Positions 33,880 to 42,681 of a DNA stretch of 64,000 nucleotides are shown here, piece by piece. How positions within the stretch are numbered: position 1 is the first letter of the stretch; the number at the start of each line of letters is the position of its first letter. The notes beneath the pieces were generated by a model. That model did not search any database and was not told the DNA's origin. It saw only the letters and a program-made list of their open reading frames with translations. Location of the stretch: NCBI GenBank assembly GCA_963977135.1, contig CAXBNN010000001.1, positions 1 through 64,000 on the forward strand, written 5' to 3'. The position numbers were made by a program, and so were the translations under genes. The stretch comes from UBA2040 sp963977135 (GTDB lineage: Bacteria > Bacteroidota > Bacteroidia > Flavobacteriales_D > Crocinitomicaceae).

Positions 33880-36113
33880 TCTAAAACAACAATCTTTTTC
33901 TGTCCAACCGTATTGTCTTCAAATATCACTTTGACGAAATAGACACCTTTCTTGGCATTGACTAACGCGATTTCAGTTTGAGCATTTATCGTGCTTTCTT
34001 CAAATAGAATTTCTTGACCAAGAGCATTGTAAATTTTTATCTCAATAATTTTTGTTGAGTTTTGATGAATAGTGAATGTGCCTTTTGATGGATTTGGGTA
34101 AATCAATAAATCATTTGTCTTCAATTCGCCCAAACTTGAGGTGCTATTTGAATCAACTTCAAAATGCAATATTCCGCCTAAATCAGTCCCAACAAATAAA
34201 TTCAGTAATCCATCTTGGTCAATATCATTTACATAAAAGGAACTATAGCCGTTTACATCAATATTCAGGAAATTGTTGGAATACACTGTGAAAGAAGAAT
34301 CAATAGCTAGGTTGCCGTCTATATTAGTAAAATAGTGAAGCTTGCCATCAAAGGCTCCCAGAAACAAGTTTGTCATGCCGCTTTCTCGGAAAAAATGAGG
34401 TGCAGCATAACCATCTGGTGAAATGGAGGTGGATACATCAACATTTCCAAGATGATCGTTAACTTTAGTGAAGGCAAAAGAACTAGAGGTTCCAGTATTT
34501 TTATAATAAATCAGTTTTCCAGATCGCTTGCCAATAATTAGGTCGAGTAAACCATCATTATCCAGGTCAAACAATTGTGAAAAAGACAATGTCTCTTCAT
34601 TGATAACAGATCCAGTAGAACTTAGCATAGGTTGAACGGGTGAGGCGAATGTCGCGTTGCCAGTCGTACCTGTATTTTGAAAATACATGTAATTTCCGTT
34701 TTCTCTGGCAAGTACCATGTCTTCGTCACCATCGCCGTCCAGGTCACCAAAAGTTGGAATGGACCGCAGTCCTAAGTTCAATTGAGTTAAATTCAAATAA
34801 TCATCATCTATGAATGTGAATTGAGTAGTTGGACCGGAACTCGTATTTCGGTAGATAGCTAATGAGCTTTCTTTTTCTAGTATTGGCTTATAGCGAAAGA
34901 AGTTAGCAACAACTAAGTCCTTTTTACCATCATTATTCTGATCAAAAAATAAAGGAATACTGCCGGTGCCATGCTCTATCATCCCATCTTGAAGGAAATT
35001 GGTTTGTTGGAAAACAAAATTCGGCAGGTTGTTTTGGCCTGTATTCTTATAAAAATGAACGCTCCTTTCATTTTCTGAAGCATTTTTAGCATTTGAACCA
35101 ACGACTAAATCTTTTTTGCCATCAAAATCTACATCCAAATAAAATGCAGCAGGAAAAATTTGCAAGGAAACAGGGGTAGAATTACTCGGGAAATTGGTTT
35201 CTACCGAAATCATTGCTGAATTGGTGTTTGGGGCAGAACCACCATTTATCAATTTAGACAAAGTCGGCGCTGAAACGTCACCAAGGACGAGGTCTTTGAC
35301 ACCATTATTATCAAAATCGATTGCTAAAATGGAAGATCCGGAATGTAATTTAGATTGAATAGGGTCCAAAACTCTTTCAGGATTTGGAACATTTCCCATT
35401 GCACAAGGAACATTGGGGTCATTTAATATTATATCACTATTATTTGGATCTTCGGCAAAAAGTCCCCAGCATCTATTTTTAAGTTCAAACACCAATGAAT
35501 CAGAATGACCGTACAATTCTTGACTTAAGTTTTTATGATATTCCAAATGGGAACCGCCTAAACTGAAGGTTAGAATATCTAAATCGCCGTCATTATCAAT
35601 ATCATGGATGGCTGGGATGTCAGATGAGCTAACATATAAGTTGTCATAAGAAAAAGGGAATTGCGAATACAATAAATTTGAAACCAACTCCCACTGAAGT
35701 CCAATGGAACTATTACCCACATTCTTATATACTTTAATTCCGCCTATACCATAGGTGAAAATATCGTTTTTACTATCTTGATTGTAATCGGCTAAAAAGA
35801 CTCTGTAACGCAAATCTGTTGGAAAATTGAATCGGCCGTTGTAGACTATTTCATATCTGCGAGTTGATCCGTCCAAAACGTTTTGAAAAAGTTTAATATT
35901 ATCATTGGTCCGATCGAACGCAAAAAGATCCATGTCACCATCGAAATCATAATCAATTTCAGAAAATTGAGCATAATTTAATCCTCCGGCAAACGGATTT
36001 TTCATCGTATTTCCGTTTCTAATAATTTCTATTTCTGTTGAATATTCAAAGTTGAATTGAGAATAGCTTATTGAGGAAATGAGGGCAATTAAAACTAATA
36101 GGCAAAATTTCAT
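33876..36113 (-). CDS. VCBS/FG-GAP repeat T9SS type A cargo protein
   Basis: A 745-residue secreted protein. After a signal peptide ending SYSQ it has about nine Asp-rich calcium-binding motifs of the FG-GAP/VCBS type (for example DYDFDGDMDLF, DIDNDGDLDIL, DLDGDGDEDMV, DLDNDGLLDLI), suggesting a beta-propeller or repeated beta-sheet fold. The last 80 residues are a T9SS type A sorting domain (LIYPNPSKGTFTI and KKGVYFVKVIF). It should be surface-exposed. No enzyme motif is seen, so adhesion or structure is the likely role. Confidence 0.87.
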   Translation of the reverse strand: MKFCLLVLIALISSISYSQFNFEYSTEIEIIRNGNTMKNPFAGGLNYAQFSEIDYDFDGDMDLFAFDRTNDNIKLFQNVLDGSTRRYEIVYNGRFNFPTDLRYRVFLADYNQDSKNDIFTYGIGGIKVYKNVGNSSIGLQWELVSNLLYSQFPFSYDNLYVSSSDIPAIHDIDNDGDLDILTFSLGGSHLEYHKNLSQELYGHSDSLVFELKNRCWGLFAEDPNNSDIILNDPNVPCAMGNVPNPERVLDPIQSKLHSGSSILAIDFDNNGVKDLVLGDVSAPTLSKLINGGSAPNTNSAMISVETNFPSNSTPVSLQIFPAAFYLDVDFDGKKDLVVGSNAKNASENERSVHFYKNTGQNNLPNFVFQQTNFLQDGMIEHGTGSIPLFFDQNNDGKKDLVVANFFRYKPILEKESSLAIYRNTSSGPTTQFTFIDDDYLNLTQLNLGLRSIPTFGDLDGDGDEDMVLARENGNYMYFQNTGTTGNATFASPVQPMLSSTGSVINEETLSFSQLFDLDNDGLLDLIIGKRSGKLIYYKNTGTSSSFAFTKVNDHLGNVDVSTSISPDGYAAPHFFRESGMTNLFLGAFDGKLHYFTNIDGNLAIDSSFTVYSNNFLNIDVNGYSSFYVNDIDQDGLLNLFVGTDLGGILHFEVDSNSTSSLGELKTNDLLIYPNPSKGTFTIHQNSTKIIEIKIYNALGQEILFEESTINAQTEIALVNAKKGVYFVKVIFEDNTVGQKKIVVLD

Positions 36114-36117
36114 ATAT

Positions 36118-36125
36118 CAAAAATA
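36118..36125 (-). promoter_or_regulatory. -7 box abutting the VCBS protein start
   Basis: TATTTTTG on the minus strand, a perfect TAnnTTTG match, ends four bases before the ATG at 36113. A start site in the usual position would make the mRNA leaderless. Confidence 0.4.
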
Positions 36126-36389
36126 CGAATTTAGTATGGGATAAAAAAAAGGTATAAAGAGGAAGTCAAAACACATTAATTGACGGCGAAATACAGCTTA
36201 AAAGCATCTCTATTTTCCATTAAATTTTTTTGCCTTAACAGTATGAAAGACAGATTTTTAATTGCTATTCTCAGTGCAGCGTAAAAGTTATTTTTCCAGA
36301 AAATTAACAAATGATTATTTTTCGTATTTTTTTTTCTAGAGTGAATATTTTTTTAGCTGATTTTTGCTGAAAATTAAATGTGTATTACT

Positions 36390-39300
36390 ATGAAAAAATT
36401 TACTTTTTACCGAGTTCTAGTAAAACCAATTTTCGCTTCGTTAGCGATTGTTTTTGCTATTTCGGTACAATTCGCCTCGGCTCAAGTAAGCTTAACAGCT
36501 ACCGCGGGTACTACAACGGGTTCTTTTTTAACTGTCCACGATGCTTTTACAGCAATCAATGCTGGAACTCACCAAGGAGCAATTGTTATTTCAATTAACG
36601 GAAATACGACTGAGCCTGCTGCTCCTGCATATCTTGCGGCAAGTGGACAAGGGTTGGCGGCTTTTACGAGTGTTTTAATAAAACCGACAGTAATAGCAAC
36701 AATTTCTGGAGCCACGACAGCAGGTTCTGCAGTAATCAATTTGGATGGTGCAGATAACGTTACAATCGATGGAAGTATCGCTGTTGGAGGAACAACTCGT
36801 GATTTGACAATCCAAAATACTGCAGCTAACACTGTTGGGAACGTTGCTTGTGTCCGCCTAATTGGACGAACAACGCTTGGGTTAGGTACTTCAAGCATTA
36901 CAATTGAAAACTGTAATATCATTGGAAGTACAACTGGAAACAATGGACTTTCGGGCTCTACGCAAACAACAACGTATGGTATTTACGCCGGATCTTCTGT
37001 TTTAACTACAATGGCAGCGACGACAGGAGGAGCTGACTACGACAACATGATTATTCGTAATAACTCAATTTCTAATGCATATATTGGTATTAATATTATT
37101 GGTTTAACGGCAAATCAAGCTGATAACCTTCAGGTTCTTAACAATACAATTGGTTCTGCAACAAACAGAATTGGTTTCAAAGGATTTGCTGGTCAATTTT
37201 TAGTTGGAGGTAATATGACTAACAATATTGTTTCAGATATTGAAGCGACATCATCTATTTCAGTTGCTGCGATCGAAGTAGGTGGAGCTGCTACAAATGG
37301 TTTTCAAGTTCGAAGAAATACGATTGTAGACATACATAATTATAATGCTGGTGGTTATGGAGCTTATGGAGTAACTATTCTTACGGGTACCAATGTAGTT
37401 GTTGCGAACAATTCAATTACGGGAGTTCAAACTTTGAATTATTCTCTATCAACTACATTTAATGCATTTGGTATTCGCATATTAGGAGGAACTGGTCACC
37501 AAATTTATTACAACAGCGTTAATATGTACGGTGCTTATTCTACAGGAACAAATACTACTAGTGCATTCTCAGCGGCACTATGTGTTACGTCAACAGCAGT
37601 TACAGGCTTAGATATTCGCAACAACGTTTTCGCTAATAAAATGACGAGTACGAATCCAACACCTGAGTTTCTTGCGGTTAGTTTCCCAACTTCATACAAT
37701 TTTGCTAACGCAAATATTGAACGTAACGCTTATATGGTTACAAATGATGCGCAACACTTTGTAGGTAAAATTGGTACCACTATTGGAGCTAATAATTTTT
37801 CAAATTTGACTGCATGGAAGGCAATTTCTCAAGTAAACAATGCCTCAAATGATGTTAACTCACATCCTGGTTCAGGAAACTCTAATGCACCTTTTACATC
37901 GGATATTAACTTAGCCATACCAGCGGCTACAGTAACCGTATTAGAGAGTACAGGTTTGCCAGTTGTATCTTTAGGTTTGCCTAACGTTGATAGAACGAAT
38001 CTTAATCGTCCGGCTTTTGGAGGATCCAATCCTGATTTGGGTGCTTTTGAGTTCAATGGTTCTCAACCAGGAGATTTAGTGCCACCAGTTGTTTCATTAG
38101 TTTCAGCTGCGCCAGGTGCGAGTTGCGCTGCTGTTGCACATACGGTTACGGCAACGGCTTCAGATAACGTAGGTGTAACAAGTGTAACTATGAATTATAG
38201 TTATGCAGGTGTAGCTCAAACTCCAATCACAATGACACTTGCAACTGGAACAGCATTGAGCGGAACTTATACAGCGATTATACCTGCTGCAGCTGGCCCA
38301 AATGTTTTAGTTACTTATTCTGTTATTGCTTCAGATGCTGGTACAAACTTGAGCCCAGTTATTTCTGGATCTCCATACACAGATAACTACTTAGTGGTAA
38401 CTGCTAGCGCTGATCAAACAATAAATTCAGGCAATGCTACTTCAGTTTCCGCAACTGCAAATGACCCTAGTTTTGGTCGTTTAATGATTTCTGAGGTTGT
38501 CCAATTCAAGGGAGGAACAGGAGATGGTACTTATCCAGCTTATATTCCAACAACTGATAATGATTTTGTAGAACTTGTCAACTTTGGTAACGTGGCAATG
38601 AATGCTGGAGGTTATAAATTGAACATTTATGGCGCTGTGAATGGTTCATATACTATTCCTGCAAATACCATTATTCCTTCAGGAGCAACTTTGGTATTGG
38701 CATTTACAGGAACAGCAGCAGATGTTACTAATCTCTATTTTGGGATGAATTTAGGAGTAACAACTTCATCAACAGTTCAAAATGGATACGTTTTGAGAGA
38801 CCCTCAAGGAACAATTAAAGATGCAGTTGCATTAAATAATTATACATTTACTGGGGCTTCAGGAGTTACTGCTACAGATTGGAGTGGAACTATTCCTAAT
38901 TCTTCTGCAGGCGTTCGCAGAACGGTTGGAACGGATAATAATGTTGCCACGGATTGGACTATTTCTTCAGCTACCAATTTAATGAATATTGGTGTTTATA
39001 ATACTGAGATTACAATAGTTGCAATTCCATTGACTATAACTTGGACAAATAGTTTTAATGCTACAACTTCCACGTTGAATCCTTTACCAGTAGCAGCTTT
39101 TGCAACTGCAGGAACTTATACGTTCTATGCTACCTTTAATGATGGAACTTGTACAAGCGTTGATAGTGTGATCATAACAGTATTGACACCTATTGCTCCA
39201 GTTGCGAATTTCAGTGCAACACCATTGACGATTGCAGCTGGATCGAATGTTACATATACTGACTTGTCAACAAACATTCCCTCATCTTGGTTGTGGTCAG

Positions 39301-41150
39301 TTTCTCCTTCTACTGGTGTGACTTATGTATCAGGAACAACAAACGCATCTCAAAACCCGGTAATGCAATTTGCAAATGCGGGAGTTTATAGCGTCACTTT
39401 AACTGCCACAAATGCAGTTGGTTCTGATGATACGACAAGACTGCAGTATATAACTGTTAGTTTCTGTGCTTCTGGAGCTACTAATGCTGCTGATACAGAT
39501 TTAGGAAATGTCACATTTGGTGCTTTGAACAACGGTAGTGCATTACCAGTATTCTCTAACCCAGCGGCAGTTGGATTGTATACAGATTTTACTTCTTTAC
39601 CAGTTCAGACATTTAATTTGGGACAAACTTATCCTATTTCATTGTCGCAAATCACATCTGGCGCGACGTTTTATTCTGCTTACGCCAATGTGTTTATTGA
39701 CTTCAACAATGACGGATCTTTTGATCCATTAACGGAGCGAGTTTTTAACGCTGCAACGAGTAATACAGGACCAATTTCTACAGTAACGGGTAACGTTACT
39801 ATCCCAGCAACGGCATTTATCGGGAACGTTAGAATGCGCGTTATAATAGACGAAAGTGGCTCAGCTTCTTCTGCTCCTTGTGGAACCTTTAGTTATGGTG
39901 AAACAGAAGATTATATAATTAACATTGCTTGTCCAACACCAACAACTACGACTGTTTCGGCTTGTGGTTCATATGTTTGGGCAGAAAACGGTCAAACATA
40001 TACTTCTTCTGGCACTTATACCTATGCGGCTGGAACATGTCCACCTTCAACATTGAATTTAACGATCAATACAAATAGTTTCGCAACACAAACAGCTTCG
40101 GCATGTGGATCCTATGTATGGGCATTGAATGGATCAACTTATAGCGCTTCAGGTTCTTATGTAGATACAATTCCAAGTTCTAGTGGTTGTGATTCAATTG
40201 TGACTTTAAACCTTACAATTAATCAAGCAAGTTCGGCTACTCAATCAGCTACGGCTTGTGGATCATATTTATGGGCGTTGAATGGAGTTACTTATTCTAC
40301 TTCTGGAGCTTTTGTTGATACTATACTTAACTCAGTTGGTTGTGATTCTATCGTTACTTTAAACCTAACGATTAATCAATCAACTTCAAGCTCTGTTACC
40401 ACAACCTCTTGTGGTTCATATACTTGGACGTTAAATGGTGTGACTTACAGTGCATCAGGTGCGTATGTTGATACTCTTGTGAATACGGCAGGATGTGATT
40501 CTATCGTAACGTTGAATTTAACAATCAATCAAGCTACTTCAAGTTCTTTAACAGTGGCATCTTGTGATTCTTATACATGGGCTCAGAATGGTATGACATA
40601 TACAGCTTCAGGAGCTTATGTTGATACAATTCCGAATGCAGCTGGTTGTGATTCTATTGTTACTTTGAACTTAACAATTAACATATTGAACTTGACAGTT
40701 ACCAATGCAAGTCCAACTTTGACTTCCAATGAGGTAGGAGCGACATACCAATGGTTGGATTGTGGAAATGGAAATGCAGCTATTTCTGGCGCTACAGCAG
40801 CAATTTATGTTGCTACAGCTAATGGTTCGTACGCAGTTGAGGTAACTAAAAACAATTGTATTGATACATCAGTTTGTGAAATTGTTGCAAACGTAGGTTT
40901 GGATAAATTGAACAATACTTTGAATGTAGTTTTCTCACCAAATCCGACAAACGATTTTGTACGAGTTGATTTTAGTACAGTAAATTCTGCTAATGTTCAA
41001 GTAATTGATGCTACTGGAAAAGTAGTAATTCCTCAAATGGAAATTAATTCAGGAGAGAAATTAGATTTACGTAATATGGAGCGAGGAGTTTACTTCGTGA
41101 AAATCTCTTCTTTAGGAGGTAACTCTATAGAACGCATAGTTAAAAATTAA
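36390..41150 (+). CDS. Large modular T9SS type A cargo protein (beta-helix, lamin-tail, PKD, GEVED, tandem repeats)
   Basis: 1586 residues from the ATG at 36390; one four codons upstream is less likely. A long signal peptide ends FASAQ. Then come a right-handed beta-helix-like region (about 120-505), an Ig-like segment, a lamin-tail domain (about 690-830, LMISEVVQFKGG, DNDFVELVNFG), a PKD domain (about 938-1020, PVANFSATP), a GEVED domain (about 1025-1180, VFIDFNNDGSFDP, YGETEDYIINI), five about 50-residue tandem repeats (1184-1431) and a T9SS sorting domain (about 1503-1586, FSPNPTNDFVRVDF, ERGVYFVKIS). It is built for surface display and is probably an adhesin or glycan-binding protein; no catalytic motif is apparent. 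Confidence 0.9.
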   Translation: MKKFTFYRVLVKPIFASLAIVFAISVQFASAQVSLTATAGTTTGSFLTVHDAFTAINAGTHQGAIVISINGNTTEPAAPAYLAASGQGLAAFTSVLIKPTVIATISGATTAGSAVINLDGADNVTIDGSIAVGGTTRDLTIQNTAANTVGNVACVRLIGRTTLGLGTSSITIENCNIIGSTTGNNGLSGSTQTTTYGIYAGSSVLTTMAATTGGADYDNMIIRNNSISNAYIGINIIGLTANQADNLQVLNNTIGSATNRIGFKGFAGQFLVGGNMTNNIVSDIEATSSISVAAIEVGGAATNGFQVRRNTIVDIHNYNAGGYGAYGVTILTGTNVVVANNSITGVQTLNYSLSTTFNAFGIRILGGTGHQIYYNSVNMYGAYSTGTNTTSAFSAALCVTSTAVTGLDIRNNVFANKMTSTNPTPEFLAVSFPTSYNFANANIERNAYMVTNDAQHFVGKIGTTIGANNFSNLTAWKAISQVNNASNDVNSHPGSGNSNAPFTSDINLAIPAATVTVLESTGLPVVSLGLPNVDRTNLNRPAFGGSNPDLGAFEFNGSQPGDLVPPVVSLVSAAPGASCAAVAHTVTATASDNVGVTSVTMNYSYAGVAQTPITMTLATGTALSGTYTAIIPAAAGPNVLVTYSVIASDAGTNLSPVISGSPYTDNYLVVTASADQTINSGNATSVSATANDPSFGRLMISEVVQFKGGTGDGTYPAYIPTTDNDFVELVNFGNVAMNAGGYKLNIYGAVNGSYTIPANTIIPSGATLVLAFTGTAADVTNLYFGMNLGVTTSSTVQNGYVLRDPQGTIKDAVALNNYTFTGASGVTATDWSGTIPNSSAGVRRTVGTDNNVATDWTISSATNLMNIGVYNTEITIVAIPLTITWTNSFNATTSTLNPLPVAAFATAGTYTFYATFNDGTCTSVDSVIITVLTPIAPVANFSATPLTIAAGSNVTYTDLSTNIPSSWLWSVSPSTGVTYVSGTTNASQNPVMQFANAGVYSVTLTATNAVGSDDTTRLQYITVSFCASGATNAADTDLGNVTFGALNNGSALPVFSNPAAVGLYTDFTSLPVQTFNLGQTYPISLSQITSGATFYSAYANVFIDFNNDGSFDPLTERVFNAATSNTGPISTVTGNVTIPATAFIGNVRMRVIIDESGSASSAPCGTFSYGETEDYIINIACPTPTTTTVSACGSYVWAENGQTYTSSGTYTYAAGTCPPSTLNLTINTNSFATQTASACGSYVWALNGSTYSASGSYVDTIPSSSGCDSIVTLNLTINQASSATQSATACGSYLWALNGVTYSTSGAFVDTILNSVGCDSIVTLNLTINQSTSSSVTTTSCGSYTWTLNGVTYSASGAYVDTLVNTAGCDSIVTLNLTINQATSSSLTVASCDSYTWAQNGMTYTASGAYVDTIPNAAGCDSIVTLNLTINILNLTVTNASPTLTSNEVGATYQWLDCGNGNAAISGATAAIYVATANGSYAVEVTKNNCIDTSVCEIVANVGLDKLNNTLNVVFSPNPTNDFVRVDFSTVNSANVQVIDATGKVVIPQMEINSGEKLDLRNMERGVYFVKISSLGGNSIERIVKN
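39937..40680 (+). repeat. Five tandem 50-residue repeats in the large T9SS protein
   Basis: Each unit runs about 150 bases and encodes a version of ACGSYVWALNGxTYSASG, then YVDTIxNxxGCDSIVTLNLTIN. Units 2-5 are close to each other; unit 1 is divergent and lacks the CDSIV part. The paired cysteines are conserved in the units and may form disulfides on the surface. Confidence 0.85.
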
Positions 41151-41164
41151 TATCATTCTTAAAT

Positions 41165-41198
41165 AAAAAAACCTGCTCAGTAATGGGCAGGTTTTTTT
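41165..41198 (+). terminator. Terminator of the large T9SS gene
   Basis: AAACCTGCTC pairs with GGGCAGGTTT around AGTAAT, followed by seven Ts, directly after the stop. Confidence 0.88.
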
Positions 41199-41213
41199 AT
41201 GAATATAATTTCG

Positions 41214-41351
41214 TCATTGGACAATAATTCTTTTTGTAATTGGCTTTTTGCCATTTGAAAGATTAATGTGTAAATTATAAATCCCAGAGGGTAATTCTTC
41301 AAGATTCAATTCTATTGATTTAGAATTAAAATTTTGACATAAATTGTTAAG
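41214..41351 (-). pseudogene. Orphan T9SS type A sorting-domain fragment
   Basis: Read on the minus strand, this stretch encodes about 45 residues with the ending of a T9SS sorting domain: LNLEELPSGIYNLHI, then GKKPITKRIIVQ and a TGA stop at 41216-41214. It has no start and begins right after the TAG of the upstream DUF1569-like gene, in the same frame. The body of the protein is missing, so it looks like the 3' remnant of a lost cargo gene. A stop-codon readthrough product is the alternative but unlikely. Confidence 0.65.
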
Positions 41352-41801
41352 CTATATGAGTCCAAATTGTTCGAAATGGTGATTTAAATGTTTGTCATTT
41401 AATAATTTCCATTGGCGATAGTTTAAGTCGCCATAAAAGGAATGTCGAGCGGTATGATTTGGATTACTTTCAAAAACATCTTCAAAAAGCAGCCACTCTT
41501 CGGCAAATTCATCAATTGCAGTTGAAAGTTCTTCGTTTCTTAATTTGACATTTTTACCTGCAAATGGAACTTCTATATTTCTTGCCATGGGTTTATCCGT
41601 TTCAAGAAATCCCTGCATTTTTTCAATCTTATCTTCATGAATTGCCAGAGGTTGCGGATTCTTGCCATTTGCTATGCAAATAGTGTCGGATAGATGTTCC
41701 ACCATACGTTGCGCACTCATTTCTCCCCAAGCCGGTTTTTTATCTTCAGATAATTTATCCAGTGTTTTCAAGATATTCTCAAGGTTCCATTTATTTGACA
41801 T
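41352..41801 (-). CDS. DUF1569-like (DinB-related) protein
   Basis: A 149-residue cytoplasmic protein of mostly helical character. It begins with WNLENILKTLDKLSEDKKPAWGEMSAQRMVEHLSDT and ends with FYGDLNYRQWKLLNDKHLNHHFEQFGL, a pattern found in DUF1569/DinB-superfamily proteins of Bacteroidota. The conserved His residues (HLSD, HLNHH) could bind metal. The start overlaps the upstream lipid kinase gene by 11 bases. Confidence 0.75.
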   Translation of the reverse strand: MSNKWNLENILKTLDKLSEDKKPAWGEMSAQRMVEHLSDTICIANGKNPQPLAIHEDKIEKMQGFLETDKPMARNIEVPFAGKNVKLRNEELSTAIDEFAEEWLLFEDVFESNPNHTARHSFYGDLNYRQWKLLNDKHLNHHFEQFGLI

Positions 41802-42681
41802 GACTATTTTTATTAATTAAAACGTGTAAACTTTTTGGCACTACTTCTACATTCAACTCATTCCGAACATCAAAAGGCTCACCATCGTAGTGTCCAATTG
41901 GAGAGTGCAAGGTAATTCTGGCCTTTGTGAAAGGTATAATTTCCATGTATCTGCCTTTGTGATTAGACTTCCTAAAAAATCGAAACAGCACGGCAGGAGC
42001 CATTAGTAAATTAAATGGTCGGAGCATACAAAGTTCAACGATTCCATCAGTTAGACTGGAGTTAGGTGAAATACAAAAACCATTTCCATATTCATTGGCA
42101 TTTGCAATGGTGCACAGAAATAATTTTTTCTCCATTTTTTCTCCATTGATTTCGAAGCTAAAAAGTGTTGGTCGGTAACCGAAACATTGTTTGGATACAA
42201 GTTTAACATATCCCCAGAATCCTCTGCGAACATGATTTTCGAAACCTTTGGCAATTACGGCATCAAAACCATATCCACCAACATTTAAAAATGGTTTATC
42301 ATTCACAAGTACTGTGTCGATAATAGCTTGTTTTCCGTTATTTATTGTTTCAATGGCTTGTACAAAATCCATTGGGATTTGTAAATGTCGAGCTAGACCA
42401 TTGCCAGAACCAGCCGGAATTATTGCCAGTTGGGTTTTTGTGCCAATCAAAACAGTGCCGACTTCATGAACAGATCCGTCACCGCCAACTGCGCAAACAA
42501 TATCGTATCCTTCTGCAGCAGATTTCGCGGCTATTTCTTTAGCATGCTTTTTATATTCAGTGTGTGCGATATCAAAATCGAATTGAGATTTATCAATGTA
42601 TTTTTCAATTAACGCAGGGAAATCATTCTTTTGCTGAACGCCCGATTTAGGATTGATTATAAACCGAATTTTTCTTTTCAT
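41791..42681 (-). CDS. Diacylglycerol/lipid kinase (YegS/BmrU-type)
   Basis: A 296-residue DAGK-catalytic-domain protein. It has FIINPKSG at the N-terminus, AVGGDGSVHEV and IPAGSGNGLARHL in the nucleotide-binding fold, and a C-terminal beta-sandwich with GYGFDAVIAKGF. It phosphorylates a lipid such as diacylglycerol or a sphingoid/prenyl lipid at the cytoplasmic face; the substrate is uncertain. Start overlaps the stop of the upstream LtaS-like gene by four bases. An LtaS-type enzyme transferring phosphoglycerol would leave diacylglycerol, which this kinase could recycle (inference). Confidence 0.9.
   Translation of the reverse strand: MKRKIRFIINPKSGVQQKNDFPALIEKYIDKSQFDFDIAHTEYKKHAKEIAAKSAAEGYDIVCAVGGDGSVHEVGTVLIGTKTQLAIIPAGSGNGLARHLQIPMDFVQAIETINNGKQAIIDTVLVNDKPFLNVGGYGFDAVIAKGFENHVRRGFWGYVKLVSKQCFGYRPTLFSFEINGEKMEKKLFLCTIANANEYGNGFCISPNSSLTDGIVELCMLRPFNLLMAPAVLFRFFRKSNHKGRYMEIIPFTKARITLHSPIGHYDGEPFDVRNELNVEVVPKSLHVLINKNSHVK

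Noticed and set aside
34076..34291. Plus-strand frame opposite the VCBS protein's sorting domain
   Set aside because: Antisense shadow of a gene with clear FG-GAP and T9SS features.
39937..40680. Regular 150-bp repeats as a CRISPR array
   Set aside because: The repeats are in frame, code for a conserved protein module and have no short repeat/spacer structure.
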